A DNA stretch of 64,000 bases, taken from Enterococcus sp. 4G2_DIV0659. GTDB taxonomy: Bacteria > Bacillota > Bacilli > Lactobacillales > Enterococcaceae. This document shows, one piece after another, positions 45,411-56,079 of this stretch (positions are counted from its first letter, which is position 1; the number at the start of each line of letters is the position of its first letter). A program made the translations under genes and the position numbers. The stretch is taken from the NCBI RefSeq assembly GCF_002140715.2, contig NZ_NGLE02000001.1, positions 414,001-478,000 of the forward strand, given 5' to 3'. A model generated the notes under the pieces. The model saw nothing but the letters and a program-made list of their open reading frames with translations. It did not search any database and was not told the DNA's origin.

Positions 45411-45439
45411 AACCTGACGATTATTCGTCAGGTTTTTTT
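45411..45439 (+). terminator. Terminator of the cold-shock gene
   Basis: AACCTGACGA pairs with TCGTCAGGTT, loop four bases, then TTTTT. Confidence 0.93.
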
Positions 45440-45507
45440 ATGTAAAAAATGATTAGAAATAAGAGTGAACCCCGTAAGTCCATCTCCCAATTCCAATCAA
45501 TTCAAAA

Positions 45508-46788
45508 TTATTCTTTCTTGTTTATTAACCGTATTAACTCTTCACCAAATCCAGAGCAACTTAACAGCGTTGCCCCTTCCATTTGATCTGCAAAGTCTTT
45601 CGTTACGGTCTTATTTCTTATCGCCTCCTCAATGCTCTTTGTAATTATCTGACCGACTTCTTTCCAGCCTAAAAACTCAAACATCAACACACCAGATAAT
45701 AATAGTGACGATGGATTCAATTGATCCAATCCAGCAAATTCCGGCGCTGTTCCATGAGTCGCTTCAAAAATCCCATGCCCTGTTTCTAAATTTAAATTTG
45801 CACCTGGAGCAATCCCGATTCCACCCACTTGAGCAGCTAAAGCATCTGAGATATAATCCCCATTTAAATTTAGCGTTGCAATAACATCATACTTTTCTGG
45901 ATGAAGTAAAATGTCTTGCAAAAATATATCCGCAATTCGATCTTTGACAACTAACTTACCTGCTTTTTTTGCTTCATCTAAACGCTTATCCGCTTGTTCT
46001 TGCCCTTCCTCTTTCTTAATTTGCGCATAGTTTTCCCAAGTAAATACTTGGTTTTTAAATTCTCTTTCCGCTAAAGCATAGCCCCAGTTTTTGAAACCAC
46101 CTTCTGTATACTTCATGATATTGCCTTTATGAACAAGGGTCACTGATTGGCGTTTATTTTCTAATGCGTGCTCAATAGCTCCTCTAACCAGACGCTCTGT
46201 TCCTTCTTTAGAAACAGGTTTTATTCCGATAGCGGATGATTCTGGAAAACGAATGTTGTCTACACCAAATTCCTTTTTTAAATAGTCAATTAATTTTTCT
46301 GCTTCCAAACTTCCTGCTGGAAATTCAATCCCAGCATAAATATCTTCAGTGTTTTCTCTGAAAATCATCATATCCGTAGCTTCTGGATGCTTTAATGGCG
46401 AAGGCACACCTTTAAAGTAACGAACGGGACGATAACAAATGTACAAATCCAGTTCTTGTCTTAGTGCAACATTTAAAGAACGAAAGCCTCCGCCAATAGG
46501 TGTTGTCAAAGGTCCTTTGATCGCAACAAGATGGCTTTTAATACTCTCTAGGGTTTCATCTGGTAGCCAATTTCCCGTTTGATTAAATGCCTTTTCCCCA
46601 GCCAAAACTTCTTGCCAGATGACTTTTCGAGTATCACCATAAACTTGTTTTACCGCTGTATCAAAGACTTTTTTAGCAGCCGACCAAATTTCAGGTCCAA
46701 TTCCGTCTCCTTCGATGAACGGAATTATTGGATATTCAGGAACGTTTAGTTTTCCGTTATCTAATGTAACCTTTTCCCCATTTATCAT
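45508..46788 (-). CDS. icd: Isocitrate dehydrogenase (NADP+)
   Basis: Converts isocitrate to 2-oxoglutarate and CO2. Length 426 fits the homodimeric NADP enzyme. The signature [14 protein letters not shown] is near residue 22, the substrate-binding [20 protein letters not shown] near 104, and the NAD(P)-site [17 protein letters not shown] near 343. It overlaps the citZ stop by 4 bp (ATGA), so the two are translationally coupled. With acnA and citZ it provides the carbon skeleton for glutamate. Confidence 0.96.
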   Translation of the reverse strand: MINGEKVTLDNGKLNVPEYPIIPFIEGDGIGPEIWSAAKKVFDTAVKQVYGDTRKVIWQEVLAGEKAFNQTGNWLPDETLESIKSHLVAIKGPLTTPIGGGFRSLNVALRQELDLYICYRPVRYFKGVPSPLKHPEATDMMIFRENTEDIYAGIEFPAGSLEAEKLIDYLKKEFGVDNIRFPESSAIGIKPVSKEGTERLVRGAIEHALENKRQSVTLVHKGNIMKYTEGGFKNWGYALAEREFKNQVFTWENYAQIKKEEGQEQADKRLDEAKKAGKLVVKDRIADIFLQDILLHPEKYDVIATLNLNGDYISDALAAQVGGIGIAPGANLNLETGHGIFEATHGTAPEFAGLDQLNPSSLLLSGVLMFEFLGWKEVGQIITKSIEEAIRNKTVTKDFADQMEGATLLSCSGFGEELIRLINKKE

Positions 46789-47918
46789 GCTTCCATTCCT
46801 CCTGAGCTTAATGCGTTATAGCGTAACTGCTTGGGTCCAATATAATGAGAGCGAGGTCGAATCAAGCAATCTTCTTTTTTCTGTTCATGGATATGCCCTA
46901 ACCAACCAGAAACCCTACTCATAGCAAAAATCAATGTAAACAAATCACTGTCAATATCCAGGCAATGGTAAACAGTTGCTGAATAAAAATCGACATTCGG
47001 AATTAAACCTTTTGTCTTTTTTAAATAACGCTCAACTTGACAAGACAAAAAATACCATTGCTCTTTTTGCGTCAATGCGGTTAGTTCTTTTGCTAATTGT
47101 TTTAAATGTTTCTTTCTAGGATCCTCTGTCTTGTAAACACGATGACCGAACCCCATAACTTTTTCTTTCCGATCAAGCTTTTTATTTAAATAGTCTTCCA
47201 CGCCTATATTTCCTGAATCTATTTCCATTAACATATCGAATACACGCTCATTTGCCCCACCATGAAGCGGCCCTTTTAAAGAACCAATAGCTCCAGTAAT
47301 GCATGAGTAAACATCGGACAAGGTAGAAGCGCAAACCCTTGCAGTAAAAGTACTTGCATTTAAATCATGATCAGCATGTAAAATCAACGCTTGATTCATT
47401 GCGGCAATTTGAACCTCATCCGCTTCTGTTCCAGTCAACATATACAGAAAATTCGCTGCGATTGACAAATCACTTTTTGGAGTAATCGGATCTAGTCCTT
47501 TTCGTAACCGAGCATATGCTGCCACAATTGTTGGCATTTTGGCCTGCAAAGAAATACTTTGTTTGTACGTTGATCTTTCATCTGTTGCTTCAGCATTCGG
47601 ATCAAAAACTCCTAAAAGAGAAATTGTTGAGCGTAGAACACTCATCGGATGAAGATTTTGACGTGTTTGAATTTTTAAACATGTTACAAGAGTATCTGAT
47701 ATAGGCATTTGTGCAGCTAACTCTTTTTTAAATTTATATAATTCTCGGCTTGTTGGTATTTTTAGATACCATAATAAATAAATTACCTCTTCAAATGGAA
47801 CATTTTCAGCTACTAAGTCATCGATATTATACCCTGCAAACAGCAGTTGGTTTTCTACGATTGAGCTGATTTTCGTTTCAGAAACAACAACACCATCTAA
47901 ACCTCTGTGAATCTCCAT
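46785..47918 (-). CDS. citZ: Citrate synthase
   Basis: Condenses oxaloacetate with acetyl-CoA to citrate. The 377-residue type II-like Gram-positive form shows the catalytic regions [12 protein letters not shown] near 219 and [13 protein letters not shown] near 258, and the C-terminal [14 protein letters not shown] near 333. GGAGG is placed well before ATG 47918. It lies 132 bp after acnA, in a gap that contains a remnant of the acnA-leader hairpin repeat (47948-47975). Confidence 0.96.
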   Translation of the reverse strand: MEIHRGLDGVVVSETKISSIVENQLLFAGYNIDDLVAENVPFEEVIYLLWYLKIPTSRELYKFKKELAAQMPISDTLVTCLKIQTRQNLHPMSVLRSTISLLGVFDPNAEATDERSTYKQSISLQAKMPTIVAAYARLRKGLDPITPKSDLSIAANFLYMLTGTEADEVQIAAMNQALILHADHDLNASTFTARVCASTLSDVYSCITGAIGSLKGPLHGGANERVFDMLMEIDSGNIGVEDYLNKKLDRKEKVMGFGHRVYKTEDPRKKHLKQLAKELTALTQKEQWYFLSCQVERYLKKTKGLIPNVDFYSATVYHCLDIDSDLFTLIFAMSRVSGWLGHIHEQKKEDCLIRPRSHYIGPKQLRYNALSSGGMEA

Positions 47919-47947
47919 CCAAGTTCCTCCTTCATTTAAAAGCTACG

Positions 47948-47975
47948 CGGGCTCGTCCAGTCTTTTTTCCGAGGA
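47948..47975. repeat. Remnant of the acnA-leader hairpin repeat before citZ
   Basis: GCGGGCTCGTCCAG joined directly to TCTTTTTTCCGAG matches the two ends of the 119-bp unit and of its 59148-59244 relative, with the middle deleted. Confidence 0.6.
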
Positions 47976-48050
47976 ATCAGTCCAAATAGCTAGAGAGAAT
48001 ATGATAACAACCTTCATGTCGTTTTACTTTATATTTTTTACATATCTATA

Positions 48051-50759
48051 CTAACATTGAAGTTTCTTACGAATCACCATTGGTAAAATCCCGCCATGTT
48101 GATAATAAGTGAGATCAACAGCTGAATCAAAACGAAGAATTGTCTCAAACTGAACTATTTCACCAGTGGTTTTCGTTGCAGTAACAGTCACGGTATCTAA
48201 AATTCCTTTTGTTTCATCAATAGCAATGTCAAATAGCTCTGTTCCTGTTAAACCTAAGCTATCCGCGTCTTCACCTGTTTTGAATTGTAGTGGCAAAACA
48301 CCCATCATTACTAAGTTAGAACGGTGAATGCGCTCATAACTTTTAGCAATTACAGCCTCCACACCAAGAAGCTGTACACCTTTAGCCGCCCAATCTCTTG
48401 ATGAACCCATGCCATAATCATCACCTGCTAAAATCACAAGTTTTGTTCCTTGTTTCTGGTAGTTCATTGCGGCATCATAAATAGTCATTTTTTCTTGTGT
48501 TGGTGTAAAAATAGTATAGCCTCCTTCAACACCAGGTACTAATTGATTACGAATACGAATATTGGCTAATGTCCCCCGCATCATCACTTCATGGTGACCA
48601 CGTCTGGCTCCATAAGAGTTAAATTCCCGAACACCAACTCCTCGATCCATCAAATACTGACCTGCTGGACTATTTTTTTGGATGCTTCCTGCAGGAGAGA
48701 TATGATCTGTTGTCACTGAATCTCCAAACTTAGCTAACACAGCAAGTTGGTTTAATGGCTTTCTTGGTATTCTTTCTTTTGTCATACCTACAAAATAAGG
48801 TGGGTTGGCAATATAGGTAGATTCTTCTTCCCAGCTGTATAATGGTTCATCATTTGTTTCAATCTTATTCCATTCTGCATTGTCACTAAAAACTCTTGCA
48901 TATTCTTGTTGGTAGAGTTCTGGAGTGACACATTCATCAATTAAGGCTTGAATTTCATCTCTAGAAGGCCATAAATCATTAAAATAAATGGGAATGTCAT
49001 TTTCACCAATACCAATTGGTTCATTGAATACATCAATGTCTACAGTTCCTGCAAGTGCATATAACACAACTAATGGTGGAGATGCTAGATAATTCGCTTT
49101 AATTAACGGATGGATACGCCCTTCAAAGTTTCGGTTTCCGCTTAAAACACCTGAGGTTAATAAGTCATTTTCTTTTATTGCTTCTTCTACTTCCGGCTTT
49201 AAAGCTCCCGAATTGCCAATACAAGTTGTGCAACCATAACCAACTAAATGAAATCCTAATTGTTCTAAATATGGTAACAAGCCTGCTTTTTCCAAGTATG
49301 CTGTAACAACTTTTGATCCTGGAGCTAAAGATGTTTTTACATAATTGGGCACTTGTAATCCAAGTAAGGCTGCTTTTTTAGCAACCAGCCCCGCACTTAG
49401 CATAACAAAAGGATTCGATGTATTCGTACAAGAAGTAATTGCTGCAATCGCAAGGACGCCTGGTTTTAATTGGTGATGAACACCTTCTAACTCTAAGGAA
49501 ACACTCTTTTCCAATTGTTTCTCAGTTAATCCAAATCCTTGTAAGCCTTCTGGCGAGTGAACTGCTTTCTCAAAAGTTTTCTTCATTTCAGATAAAGGCA
49601 CCAAGTCTTGAGGTCTTTTTGGACCTGCAAGGTTCGCTTCAATTTCACTTAGATCGATTTCGATTACTTTTGTATACTCTGGTTCTGGATCATTTATTGG
49701 ATCATAGAATAGTTGATTTTCTTTTAGATAACGTTCGGTAACTGCTACTGTTTGCTCATCTCTCCCTGTTAATCTTAGATAACGAATTGTTTCATCATCC
49801 ACAGGGAAAAAGCCGCATGTTGCGCCATATTCAGGTGCCATATTCGCTACAGTTGCACGATCAGCCAGGCTTAACTTTATTAAACCTGAACCAAAGAACT
49901 CTACGAATTTTCCCACAACTTTTTGTTCTCTTAACACCTGAGTAACTTTTAGCGCTAAATCAGTAGCGGTTGCACCTTGAGAGAGTTCATTGATAAAACG
50001 TACACCAACAACCTCTGGGATAGGAAAATAAGATGGCTCACCAAGCATACTCGCTTCTGCTTCAATTCCTCCAACTCCCCAGCCTAAAACACCCAGTGCA
50101 TTAACCATTGTTGTATGAGAATCCGTTCCAACTAATGTATCAGGATACAGTAATATTGTATCGTCATCTATTCTTTTTTGTGTTACAACTGTTGCTAGAT
50201 ATTCAATATTGACTTGATGAACAATTCCTGTTGCCGGTGGTACAACACGATAATTATCAAAGACTTTTTGCGCCCAACTTAAAAAACGGTAACGTTCTTG
50301 ATTTCGTTGAAACTCCATGTTCATATTTAATTGTAGGGCTTGCTTCATTCCTGCAACGTCAACTTGAACAGAATGATCTACAACTAAATCAACAGGAACT
50401 TCTGGATTGATTTTAGTTGGCTCTCCACCAAAATCGGCTATGGTTTTCCGTAAAGATGCCAAATCCACAATAGCTGGAACACCAGTAAAATCTTGTAAGA
50501 TCACTCGAGCAGGTTTAAATGGTACTTCGCCTTTATTCTCATGCTTAGCAGACCATTTAGCTAAATCATCGATGTGCTTTTGCGTGATTCCAGTGCCATT
50601 TTTCTGACGTAACAAAGATTCTAAAAGTACCCGAATACTAAAAGGCAATTTACCAATAAACTGGTGCTGTTCTGTTTCTAACGAAGCAAGTGAATAATAA
50701 TGGTACTTTTTCTGATCCATTTCAAAAAAAATCTCTGACAATTCTTTACTAGTAATCAA
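48051..50759 (-). CDS. acnA: Aconitate hydratase (AcnA type)
   Basis: Iron-sulfur enzyme isomerising citrate to isocitrate. The swivelling and three Fe-S domains are intact, with cluster cysteines in [12 protein letters not shown] near 435 and [12 protein letters not shown] near 500, and the C-terminal domain-4 segment [17 protein letters not shown] prefer the TTG at 50759 (seven bases after AGGAGG, 902 residues); the ATG at 50720 ([15 protein letters not shown]) is the alternative. A longer frame reaching 50846 runs through the leader repeat and is spurious. It is the first gene of acnA-citZ-icd, behind a very long leader of repeated hairpins. Confidence 0.93.
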   Translation of the reverse strand: MITSKELSEIFFEMDQKKYHYYSLASLETEQHQFIGKLPFSIRVLLESLLRQKNGTGITQKHIDDLAKWSAKHENKGEVPFKPARVILQDFTGVPAIVDLASLRKTIADFGGEPTKINPEVPVDLVVDHSVQVDVAGMKQALQLNMNMEFQRNQERYRFLSWAQKVFDNYRVVPPATGIVHQVNIEYLATVVTQKRIDDDTILLYPDTLVGTDSHTTMVNALGVLGWGVGGIEAEASMLGEPSYFPIPEVVGVRFINELSQGATATDLALKVTQVLREQKVVGKFVEFFGSGLIKLSLADRATVANMAPEYGATCGFFPVDDETIRYLRLTGRDEQTVAVTERYLKENQLFYDPINDPEPEYTKVIEIDLSEIEANLAGPKRPQDLVPLSEMKKTFEKAVHSPEGLQGFGLTEKQLEKSVSLELEGVHHQLKPGVLAIAAITSCTNTSNPFVMLSAGLVAKKAALLGLQVPNYVKTSLAPGSKVVTAYLEKAGLLPYLEQLGFHLVGYGCTTCIGNSGALKPEVEEAIKENDLLTSGVLSGNRNFEGRIHPLIKANYLASPPLVVLYALAGTVDIDVFNEPIGIGENDIPIYFNDLWPSRDEIQALIDECVTPELYQQEYARVFSDNAEWNKIETNDEPLYSWEEESTYIANPPYFVGMTKERIPRKPLNQLAVLAKFGDSVTTDHISPAGSIQKNSPAGQYLMDRGVGVREFNSYGARRGHHEVMMRGTLANIRIRNQLVPGVEGGYTIFTPTQEKMTIYDAAMNYQKQGTKLVILAGDDYGMGSSRDWAAKGVQLLGVEAVIAKSYERIHRSNLVMMGVLPLQFKTGEDADSLGLTGTELFDIAIDETKGILDTVTVTATKTTGEIVQFETILRFDSAVDLTYYQHGGILPMVIRKKLQC

Positions 50760-50778
50760 AAACATCCCTCCTAAAATT

Positions 50779-51254
50779 AAAAGCGGAATAGGCTCGTTTT
50801 CCTTGAACGAAAAATAGAAAAATATGCATGTGGCGCTCTTTGCCACAAGTGGATTTTTTCTTTTTTCCGAAAGGTTAGCCTATGAAGCTCGATAGATAAA
50901 AGCGAAATAGGCTCGTTTTCCTTGAATGAAAAATAGAAAAATATGCATATGGTGTTCTTTGCCACAAGCGGATTTTTTCTTTTTTCCGAAAGGTTAGCCT
51001 ATGAAGCTCGATAGATAAAAGCGAAATAGGCTCGTTTTCCTTGAATGAAAAATAGAAAAATATGCATGTGGCGCTCTTTGCCACAAGTGGATTTTTTCTT
51101 TTTTCCGAAAGGTTAGCCTATGAAGCTCGATAGATAAAAGCGGAATAGGCTTGTTTTCCTTGAACGAAAAATAGAAAAATATGCATGTGGCGCTCTTTGC
51201 CACAAGCGGATTTTTTCTTTTTTCCGAAAGGTTAGCCTATGAAGCTCGATAATT
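50779..51254 (-). repeat. Four tandem 119-bp hairpin units in the acnA leader
   Basis: Units start at 50779, 50898, 51017 and 51136, nearly identical. Each holds a 96-bp imperfect palindrome: outer ATAGGCT/AGCCTAT (unit 1: 50788-50794 and 50877-50883), a middle A/T-rich stem CGAAAAATAGAAAAAT against ATTTTTTCTTTTTTCCG, and an inner GTGGC/GCCAC. All four lie between the acnA promoter (51350) and start, so they are transcribed. They are not a CRISPR array: units abut with no spacers. Confidence 0.92.
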
Positions 51255-51308
51255 AAAAATGTAGCGAGCGTAAATAAAAATAAACTTTCTCAATTGTTTA
51301 TTTATGAT

Positions 51309-51378
51309 GTATAGCGTTCTCACTTTCCATACATGATCTAATTTTAGCCATTATAACGGCTTTCTAAACAATTGTAAA
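51309..51378 (-). promoter_or_regulatory. acnA promoter
   Basis: Minus strand -35 TTTACA (51373-51378), 17-bp spacer, -10 TATAAT (51350-51355): strong. A weak cre-like sequence (12 of 14 positions; 51309-51322) lies just downstream of the expected start. Confidence 0.85.
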
Positions 51379-51407
51379 CATTAAAGAATATGACAAAAGT
51401 AAGGTTA

Positions 51408-51440
51408 GTTCACTTATAAATGTAACATTTATGTGAGAAC
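51408..51440. promoter_or_regulatory. 33-bp dyad upstream of the acnA promoter
   Basis: GTTCACTTATAAATGT-a-ACATTTATGTGAGAAC is nearly palindromic around 51424 and lies about 30 bp upstream of the -35. Its core ATAA-N9-TTAT resembles, but does not exactly match, CcpC-type sites. A regulator of citrate-cycle genes may bind here. Confidence 0.6.
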
Positions 51441-51685
51441 CTGATAACCTTTATATATAAAAGAATAAATCGACTAAAGACAAACTTAACCAACCAAAAG
51501 ATTAACATTTACGCACTTTATTTACATTTATTTTTAATCTAAATGCCATCTTAAAAACTAAAATACGCCTTCAGGAGAAGTGACATTTACTAGGCAATAG
51601 TTGATGATTTACAACAGAATTTGACAGTCTTCATGTAAGGCACTATTTTTTATTTTTATTAATATATTTCTTAACTAAAAAAACA

Positions 51686-51735
51686 AAAAACGTTACAAAA
51701 TCAGTTTATCTTTCACTGACTTTTGTAACGTTTTT
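51686..51735. terminator. Terminator of the cit/oad operon
   Basis: AAAAACGTTACAAAA (51686-51700) pairs perfectly with TTTTGTAACGTTTTT (51721-51735), inner CAGT/ACTG. It is at the 3' end of oadA and works on both strands. Between it and the acnA dyad (51441-51685) nothing is recognised. Confidence 0.93.
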
Positions 51736-51737
51736 CC

Positions 51738-53129
51738 TTAGATGTCTAGTGTAACTTTTATTTCCTGCATCGGAACATCGTAAAAACGATCTTCTCTTCT
51801 TCCTAAGAAATCTTTCCCTTGTTGTGGGAATAAAGCATACATCAATACATCTTCTATTGATTTAGCGTATTCTTCAATTTCTTTTTCATAGTGAGGAAGC
51901 TCTGGCTTCAATAAATCGGCTGGTCTAGTAGTAATTACTTTTTCTTCACCAATAATTAGTTTCGTCATTTCTTTTGAAATTGCTACTGGCGGTTTTCCAT
52001 AGAGCCCTTTAACATAGTCTTTGATTTCTTTTGGAACCATTTTATAGCGTTCACCACTAACTACGTTCATTACTGCTTGTGTTCCGACCATTTGTGATAA
52101 TGGCGTTACAAGTGGCGGGTATCCTAGATCAGCACGAACTTTAGGTACTTCTTTTAAAACCTCTTCATACTTATCCGCTAATCCTTGTTCCGTCAACTGG
52201 CTGAGTAGATTGGAAAGCATTCCACCTGGCACTTTGTAAATCAGTGTTTTTGGCTCAGTGTCTTTGACTTTAGGATTTAATACCCCTTCTTCTCTAAACT
52301 TATCACGAATTGGGTTGAAATAATCAGCTGCTTCTGATACTTTTTTCATGTCTAAATGCGTATCGTAGCCTAAATTTTCTAACGCCAATGCCATTGATTC
52401 TGTGGCTGGCTGACTGGTTCCGCCAGAAAAGGAAGAAATCGCAGTATCAATAATATCTGCACCTGCTTCAACAGCTTTTAAATAAGTCATTTCAGCAATC
52501 CCACTTGTTGCATGAGTATGCACTTCTAAAGGCACTTGGATTTTGTTTTTGATTTCTGTGACTAAACGGTAAGCATCATTTGGTGTTAAAATACCTGCCA
52601 TATCTTTGATACAAATTGAATCTGCTCCCATTTTCTCTAATTCTGTAGTCAAACCGACAAAGTAATCAATCGTATGAAAGTCACTTGTTGTGTATGAAAT
52701 AGCTGGTTGGCAGTGTCCACCAAACTTTTTAGTTGCTTCGATTGATGTTTGCAAGTTCCTTGTGTCATTTAGTGCATCAAAAACACGAATAATATCGATG
52801 CCATTTTCAATTGATTTTTGTACAAAAGCTTCTACGACATCATCTGCATAGTTTTTATAGCCAAGTAAATTTTGACCTCTTAAAAGCATTTGCAGTTTGG
52901 TCTTTTTAGTCGCTTGGCGGATCGTTCTTAATCGTTCCCAAGGATCTTCATTTAAGAAACGAATACAGGCATCGAATGTTGCTCCGCCCCATATTTCTAA
53001 CGCATGATACCCCGCTTCATCCAATGTTTGAATGATGGGTAACATATCACTTGTCGGCATTCGTGTAGCAATTTGGCTTTGTTGGCCATCACGTAGCACG
53101 GTTTCCGTAAAAAGGATTTCTTTTGTCAT
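51738..53129 (-). CDS. oadA: Oxaloacetate decarboxylase alpha subunit (carboxyltransferase)
   Basis: Transfers CO2 from oxaloacetate to biotin, giving pyruvate. The HMGL-like barrel begins FTETVLRDGQQSQIATRM (residues 7-24, metal-site D in RDGQQS), with SICIKDMAGIL near 176 (carboxylated-lysine region) and EVHTHATSG near 203 (metal histidines). At 463 residues it lacks the biotin-carrier domain of enterobacterial OadA; that is supplied by the separate oadD product. It is last in the operon and overlaps citX by 4 bp. Confidence 0.95.
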   Translation of the reverse strand: MTKEILFTETVLRDGQQSQIATRMPTSDMLPIIQTLDEAGYHALEIWGGATFDACIRFLNEDPWERLRTIRQATKKTKLQMLLRGQNLLGYKNYADDVVEAFVQKSIENGIDIIRVFDALNDTRNLQTSIEATKKFGGHCQPAISYTTSDFHTIDYFVGLTTELEKMGADSICIKDMAGILTPNDAYRLVTEIKNKIQVPLEVHTHATSGIAEMTYLKAVEAGADIIDTAISSFSGGTSQPATESMALALENLGYDTHLDMKKVSEAADYFNPIRDKFREEGVLNPKVKDTEPKTLIYKVPGGMLSNLLSQLTEQGLADKYEEVLKEVPKVRADLGYPPLVTPLSQMVGTQAVMNVVSGERYKMVPKEIKDYVKGLYGKPPVAISKEMTKLIIGEEKVITTRPADLLKPELPHYEKEIEEYAKSIEDVLMYALFPQQGKDFLGRREDRFYDVPMQEIKVTLDI

Positions 53130-53698
53130 TTCATCCTTCCTTTCTCAATTAGTTGACTGATTGTTTCTTGCATTTCTTCTATGCTATGGCGTCTTTGTCT
53201 GCCGCAGATTTTTGCTTCGTCGTTACAAATAAAACAACTTCTGGGCTTTTGATTTAGTTCAGTACGACTGATTGAACATAACGTATCCTCTTTTAAGTAA
53301 ACCACATCTAGATCCATCAAACGTCCATAATAATGTGTTTCTTCTACTTCAATTAGCTCTTTTTTCAGCTCTTTAGGTGCTTCGTTTAGGACTAGATAAT
53401 ATTCAGATCCTGTGGCCAACGCTCGGTGTTTATGAGCAATGATTTGTTCAGGAGGAAAAAGAGTGTTGAGCTCTTTAATAACAGTGTAAAATGCATGTCT
53501 AAGCTGCTCATTTGTTTTTACAGGTCCAGGAATATTCATCGTAGCGCTTAGTAAAGCACATGTAGGATACTTATATAAAAGTTCTTGCTGAATACGCACT
53601 CGTTTTTCTCGAGCGTCCAACATTTCTATCAGCGTAATCATTTCTCCTTTTAAATAGGTTTTAGACATTTCTGACCACATCAATAATTGAACCATCAC
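53126..53698 (-). CDS. citX: Citrate lyase holo-[acyl-carrier protein] synthase
   Basis: Attaches the phosphoribosyl-dephospho-CoA prosthetic group, made by CitG, to the CitD carrier protein. The fold is recognised from MLDAREKRVRIQQELL, LSATMNIPGPVKT and the C-terminal CFICNDEAKICGRQRRHSIEE (the conserved cysteine- and arginine-rich motif). The frame begins at 53698 inside citF; a start at MSKTYLKGEM or MITLIEMLDAREK is more likely, giving about 172-180 residues. It overlaps both neighbours, consistent with coupled translation. Confidence 0.92.
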   Translation of the reverse strand: MMVQLLMWSEMSKTYLKGEMITLIEMLDAREKRVRIQQELLYKYPTCALLSATMNIPGPVKTNEQLRHAFYTVIKELNTLFPPEQIIAHKHRALATGSEYYLVLNEAPKELKKELIEVEETHYYGRLMDLDVVYLKEDTLCSISRTELNQKPRSCFICNDEAKICGRQRRHSIEEMQETISQLIEKGRMK

Positions 53699-55190
53699 GG
53701 TATTCGATCAATGCAACGACTTTATCACCATATTGGATGGCATCTGGTCGATCTACGATGCTATAAGCTTTTTCTTGTAGTTCTTTCATTGTTAGTTGTG
53801 GAACATCTAATGCTTTAAAGTGTTCTATTAGGTCTTGGCGTTCAGGATTGATCGCAATCCCAACTTCTGTCACCACCACATCAATGCTGCTGCCAGGTGT
53901 TACAACTGTATTGACTTCTTCAACGATTGTCGGAATTCTGCCTCTGATTAATGGTGCAATTACTAAACTCATCTTGCACGCAGCACTTGTATCTGAATGT
54001 CCACCAGATGCACCTCGAATCACTCCATCTGATCCGGTAATCACATTCACATTAAAATTCGTATCAATTTCTAGTGCAGAAAGAATCGCTGTGTCTAATT
54101 GATTGATCACAGAACCTTTACTTAATGGAGATGCGTACATATTGGCATCAATTTCGTAGTGATTCTCATTTTTACCTAATGAAACAGCAGATGGATGGTC
54201 AAAATCTTGGACATCGATGATTTTTTCGACTAGTCCTTCTTCCAATAATTCAACCATTGCGTTCGTGATACCACCTAAAGCAAAACTTGCTGTGATACCA
54301 TCTTTGATCATTTCCTCTTTCAAAAACCTAGAAACGGCTAAGGCTGCGCCTCCTGTTCCTGTTTGGAAAGAAAAACCGTTTTTATAATAAGGCGAATGGG
54401 TGATCACCTTAGCCGCATATTCTGCAATCAATAGTTCTTTCGGATTTTTAGTAAAACGTGTTGCACCTTTAGCTATCCCATCAGGATCGCCGATTGCATC
54501 AACTTCTACGACAAAATCTACATCTGTTTGCGGAATGCTGATTGGTGTATTTGGATAGGGCATCAAGCTATCTGTGATAATCACTACCTGGTCTGCATAT
54601 TTGGCATCGATCATCGCATACCCTAAAGATCCACAGGTTGCTTTGCCTTTTGTGCCGTTCACATTGCCATAAGCATCCGAACTTGGCGCCCCTAGAAAAG
54701 CTACATCAATATGAATATCTCCTGCTGCAATTGCTCTGGCACGCCCTCCATGTGAACGGATCACCACTGGATTTTCCATAATCCCTTCAGAAATTGCAGC
54801 TCCAACTTTATCACGTAATCCACTAGAGGTAATATTCGTCACCACACCATTTTTAATATGTTCAACCAATGGTTCATGTACATTTGCGATTGAACTAGGT
54901 GCAATCGATAGATTTTTGATTCCTAGTGCTGCGATTTCTTCTAATACCATGTTCATCACAAAGTCACCTTCGCGGAAATGATGATGGAAAGAAATCGTCA
55001 TGCCGTCTTTTAAGCCTGTTTTTTCAATCGCTTCTCTTAAACTACCCAATAACTTTGTATCTCTTGGTCTAACTGGGTTGATTGTTCGGCTAGCTTCTTT
55101 ATATTCGCGAATATTCCCCAGCTCACCTTTAAATAAACCGTATTGTTCAGCATAATTATCTGGAATTTCTTTGCCTACATTATTTTTCAT
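53661..55190 (-). CDS. citF: Citrate lyase alpha subunit (citrate CoA-transferase)
   Basis: Swaps acetyl for citryl on the carrier protein. The 509-residue length and motifs PRDTKLLGSLREAIEKTG near 43, SFHHHFREGDFVMN near 66, the glycine-rich GTGGAALAVSRFL near 277 and NVITGSDGVIRGASGGHSD near 385 identify CitF. It follows citE by 1 bp. In the lyase complex it works with CitE and CitD in the cytosol. Confidence 0.97.
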   Translation of the reverse strand: MKNNVGKEIPDNYAEQYGLFKGELGNIREYKEASRTINPVRPRDTKLLGSLREAIEKTGLKDGMTISFHHHFREGDFVMNMVLEEIAALGIKNLSIAPSSIANVHEPLVEHIKNGVVTNITSSGLRDKVGAAISEGIMENPVVIRSHGGRARAIAAGDIHIDVAFLGAPSSDAYGNVNGTKGKATCGSLGYAMIDAKYADQVVIITDSLMPYPNTPISIPQTDVDFVVEVDAIGDPDGIAKGATRFTKNPKELLIAEYAAKVITHSPYYKNGFSFQTGTGGAALAVSRFLKEEMIKDGITASFALGGITNAMVELLEEGLVEKIIDVQDFDHPSAVSLGKNENHYEIDANMYASPLSKGSVINQLDTAILSALEIDTNFNVNVITGSDGVIRGASGGHSDTSAACKMSLVIAPLIRGRIPTIVEEVNTVVTPGSSIDVVVTEVGIAINPERQDLIEHFKALDVPQLTMKELQEKAYSIVDRPDAIQYGDKVVALIEYRDGSIIDVVRNV

Positions 55191-55191
55191 T

Positions 55192-56079
55192 TTAGACTTC
55201 CTCCTCAGAAATTAATTTTGCTGCAATCGCCAGAGCAATCACTCGTTCGGCTCGTTCAACGATCGGTTTATCTACCATTTTTCCATTGACTGAAATCACA
55301 CCTGAACCTTTAGCTTCAGCTTCACGAATGCCCCAGATTACTTCTTTGGCATTTTGAATTTCTTTTTCAGTCGGCTCATAAACACCATTTACTAAAGGAA
55401 TTTGACGCGGATTGATGACTGATTTACCGTCAAATCCTAATTGCTTGATTAATTCCACTTCCGCTAAAAAGCCTTCTGTATTATCCACATCAGAGTACAC
55501 TGTATCAATAGCCGCAATTCCTGCAGCTCTAGCTGAATGCAAGATAAAACTACGGGCAAAAAACAATTCCTGTCCATCTGGATAGCGGTGTGTTTTCATA
55601 TTTGTCACATAATCTTCTGCACCCAGCGCGATTCCAATCAACCGATCACTTGCCTGAGCAATTTCTCGAGCATTCAGAACACCTTCAGCCGATTCGATTG
55701 CTGCCATCATTTTAGTTGTCCCGACACTGATACCATATTTTGTTTCCATTTCAGTGATAACTTCCGCCACATCAACAATATCTTGAGCCGTTTCTGTTTT
55801 CGGTAAACGAATCACGTCAACCCCAGCTAAAACCATTGCCTCAATATCTTGATGCCCTACTGTGTCTAAGCCATTGATCCGAACGACCGTTTCTACAGTT
55901 GAGTAATCAAACGTCCGTAAAGCTTGATAAACAAGTAAACGAGCACTATCTTTTTCTTTTAAAGAAACCGCATCTTCTAGGTCAAACATCAACGAATCAG
56001 CACCATATAAAGTCGCGTCTCTAAGCATTGAAGCATTTGCTCCAGGTACAAACATCATCGTTCTTCTTAAGCGTTCCAT
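55192..56079 (-). CDS. citE: Citrate lyase beta subunit (citryl-ACP lyase)
   Basis: Cleaves citryl-ACP into acetyl-ACP and oxaloacetate. It is a HpcH/HpaI-type barrel of 295 residues with MFVPGANASML near 9, MFDLEDAVSLKEKD near 31 (Mg-site), VRINGLDT near 66, AAIESAEGV near 125 and GFDGKSVINPRQI near 214. Its start overlaps the citD end by 13 bp. Confidence 0.97.
   Translation of the reverse strand: MERLRRTMMFVPGANASMLRDATLYGADSLMFDLEDAVSLKEKDSARLLVYQALRTFDYSTVETVVRINGLDTVGHQDIEAMVLAGVDVIRLPKTETAQDIVDVAEVITEMETKYGISVGTTKMMAAIESAEGVLNAREIAQASDRLIGIALGAEDYVTNMKTHRYPDGQELFFARSFILHSARAAGIAAIDTVYSDVDNTEGFLAEVELIKQLGFDGKSVINPRQIPLVNGVYEPTEKEIQNAKEVIWGIREAEAKGSGVISVNGKMVDKPIVERAERVIALAIAAKLISEEEV

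Noticed and set aside
50777..51203. Three similar minus-strand open frames of 62-69 codons ([16 protein letters not shown])
   Set aside because: They are readings of the tandem hairpin repeat, lack ribosome sites, and their similarity is explained by the DNA repeat.
50779..51254. Possible CRISPR array because of regular 119-bp repeats
   Set aside because: Units are contiguous and nearly identical with no variable spacers, and no cas genes are present. Each unit is itself a long hairpin.
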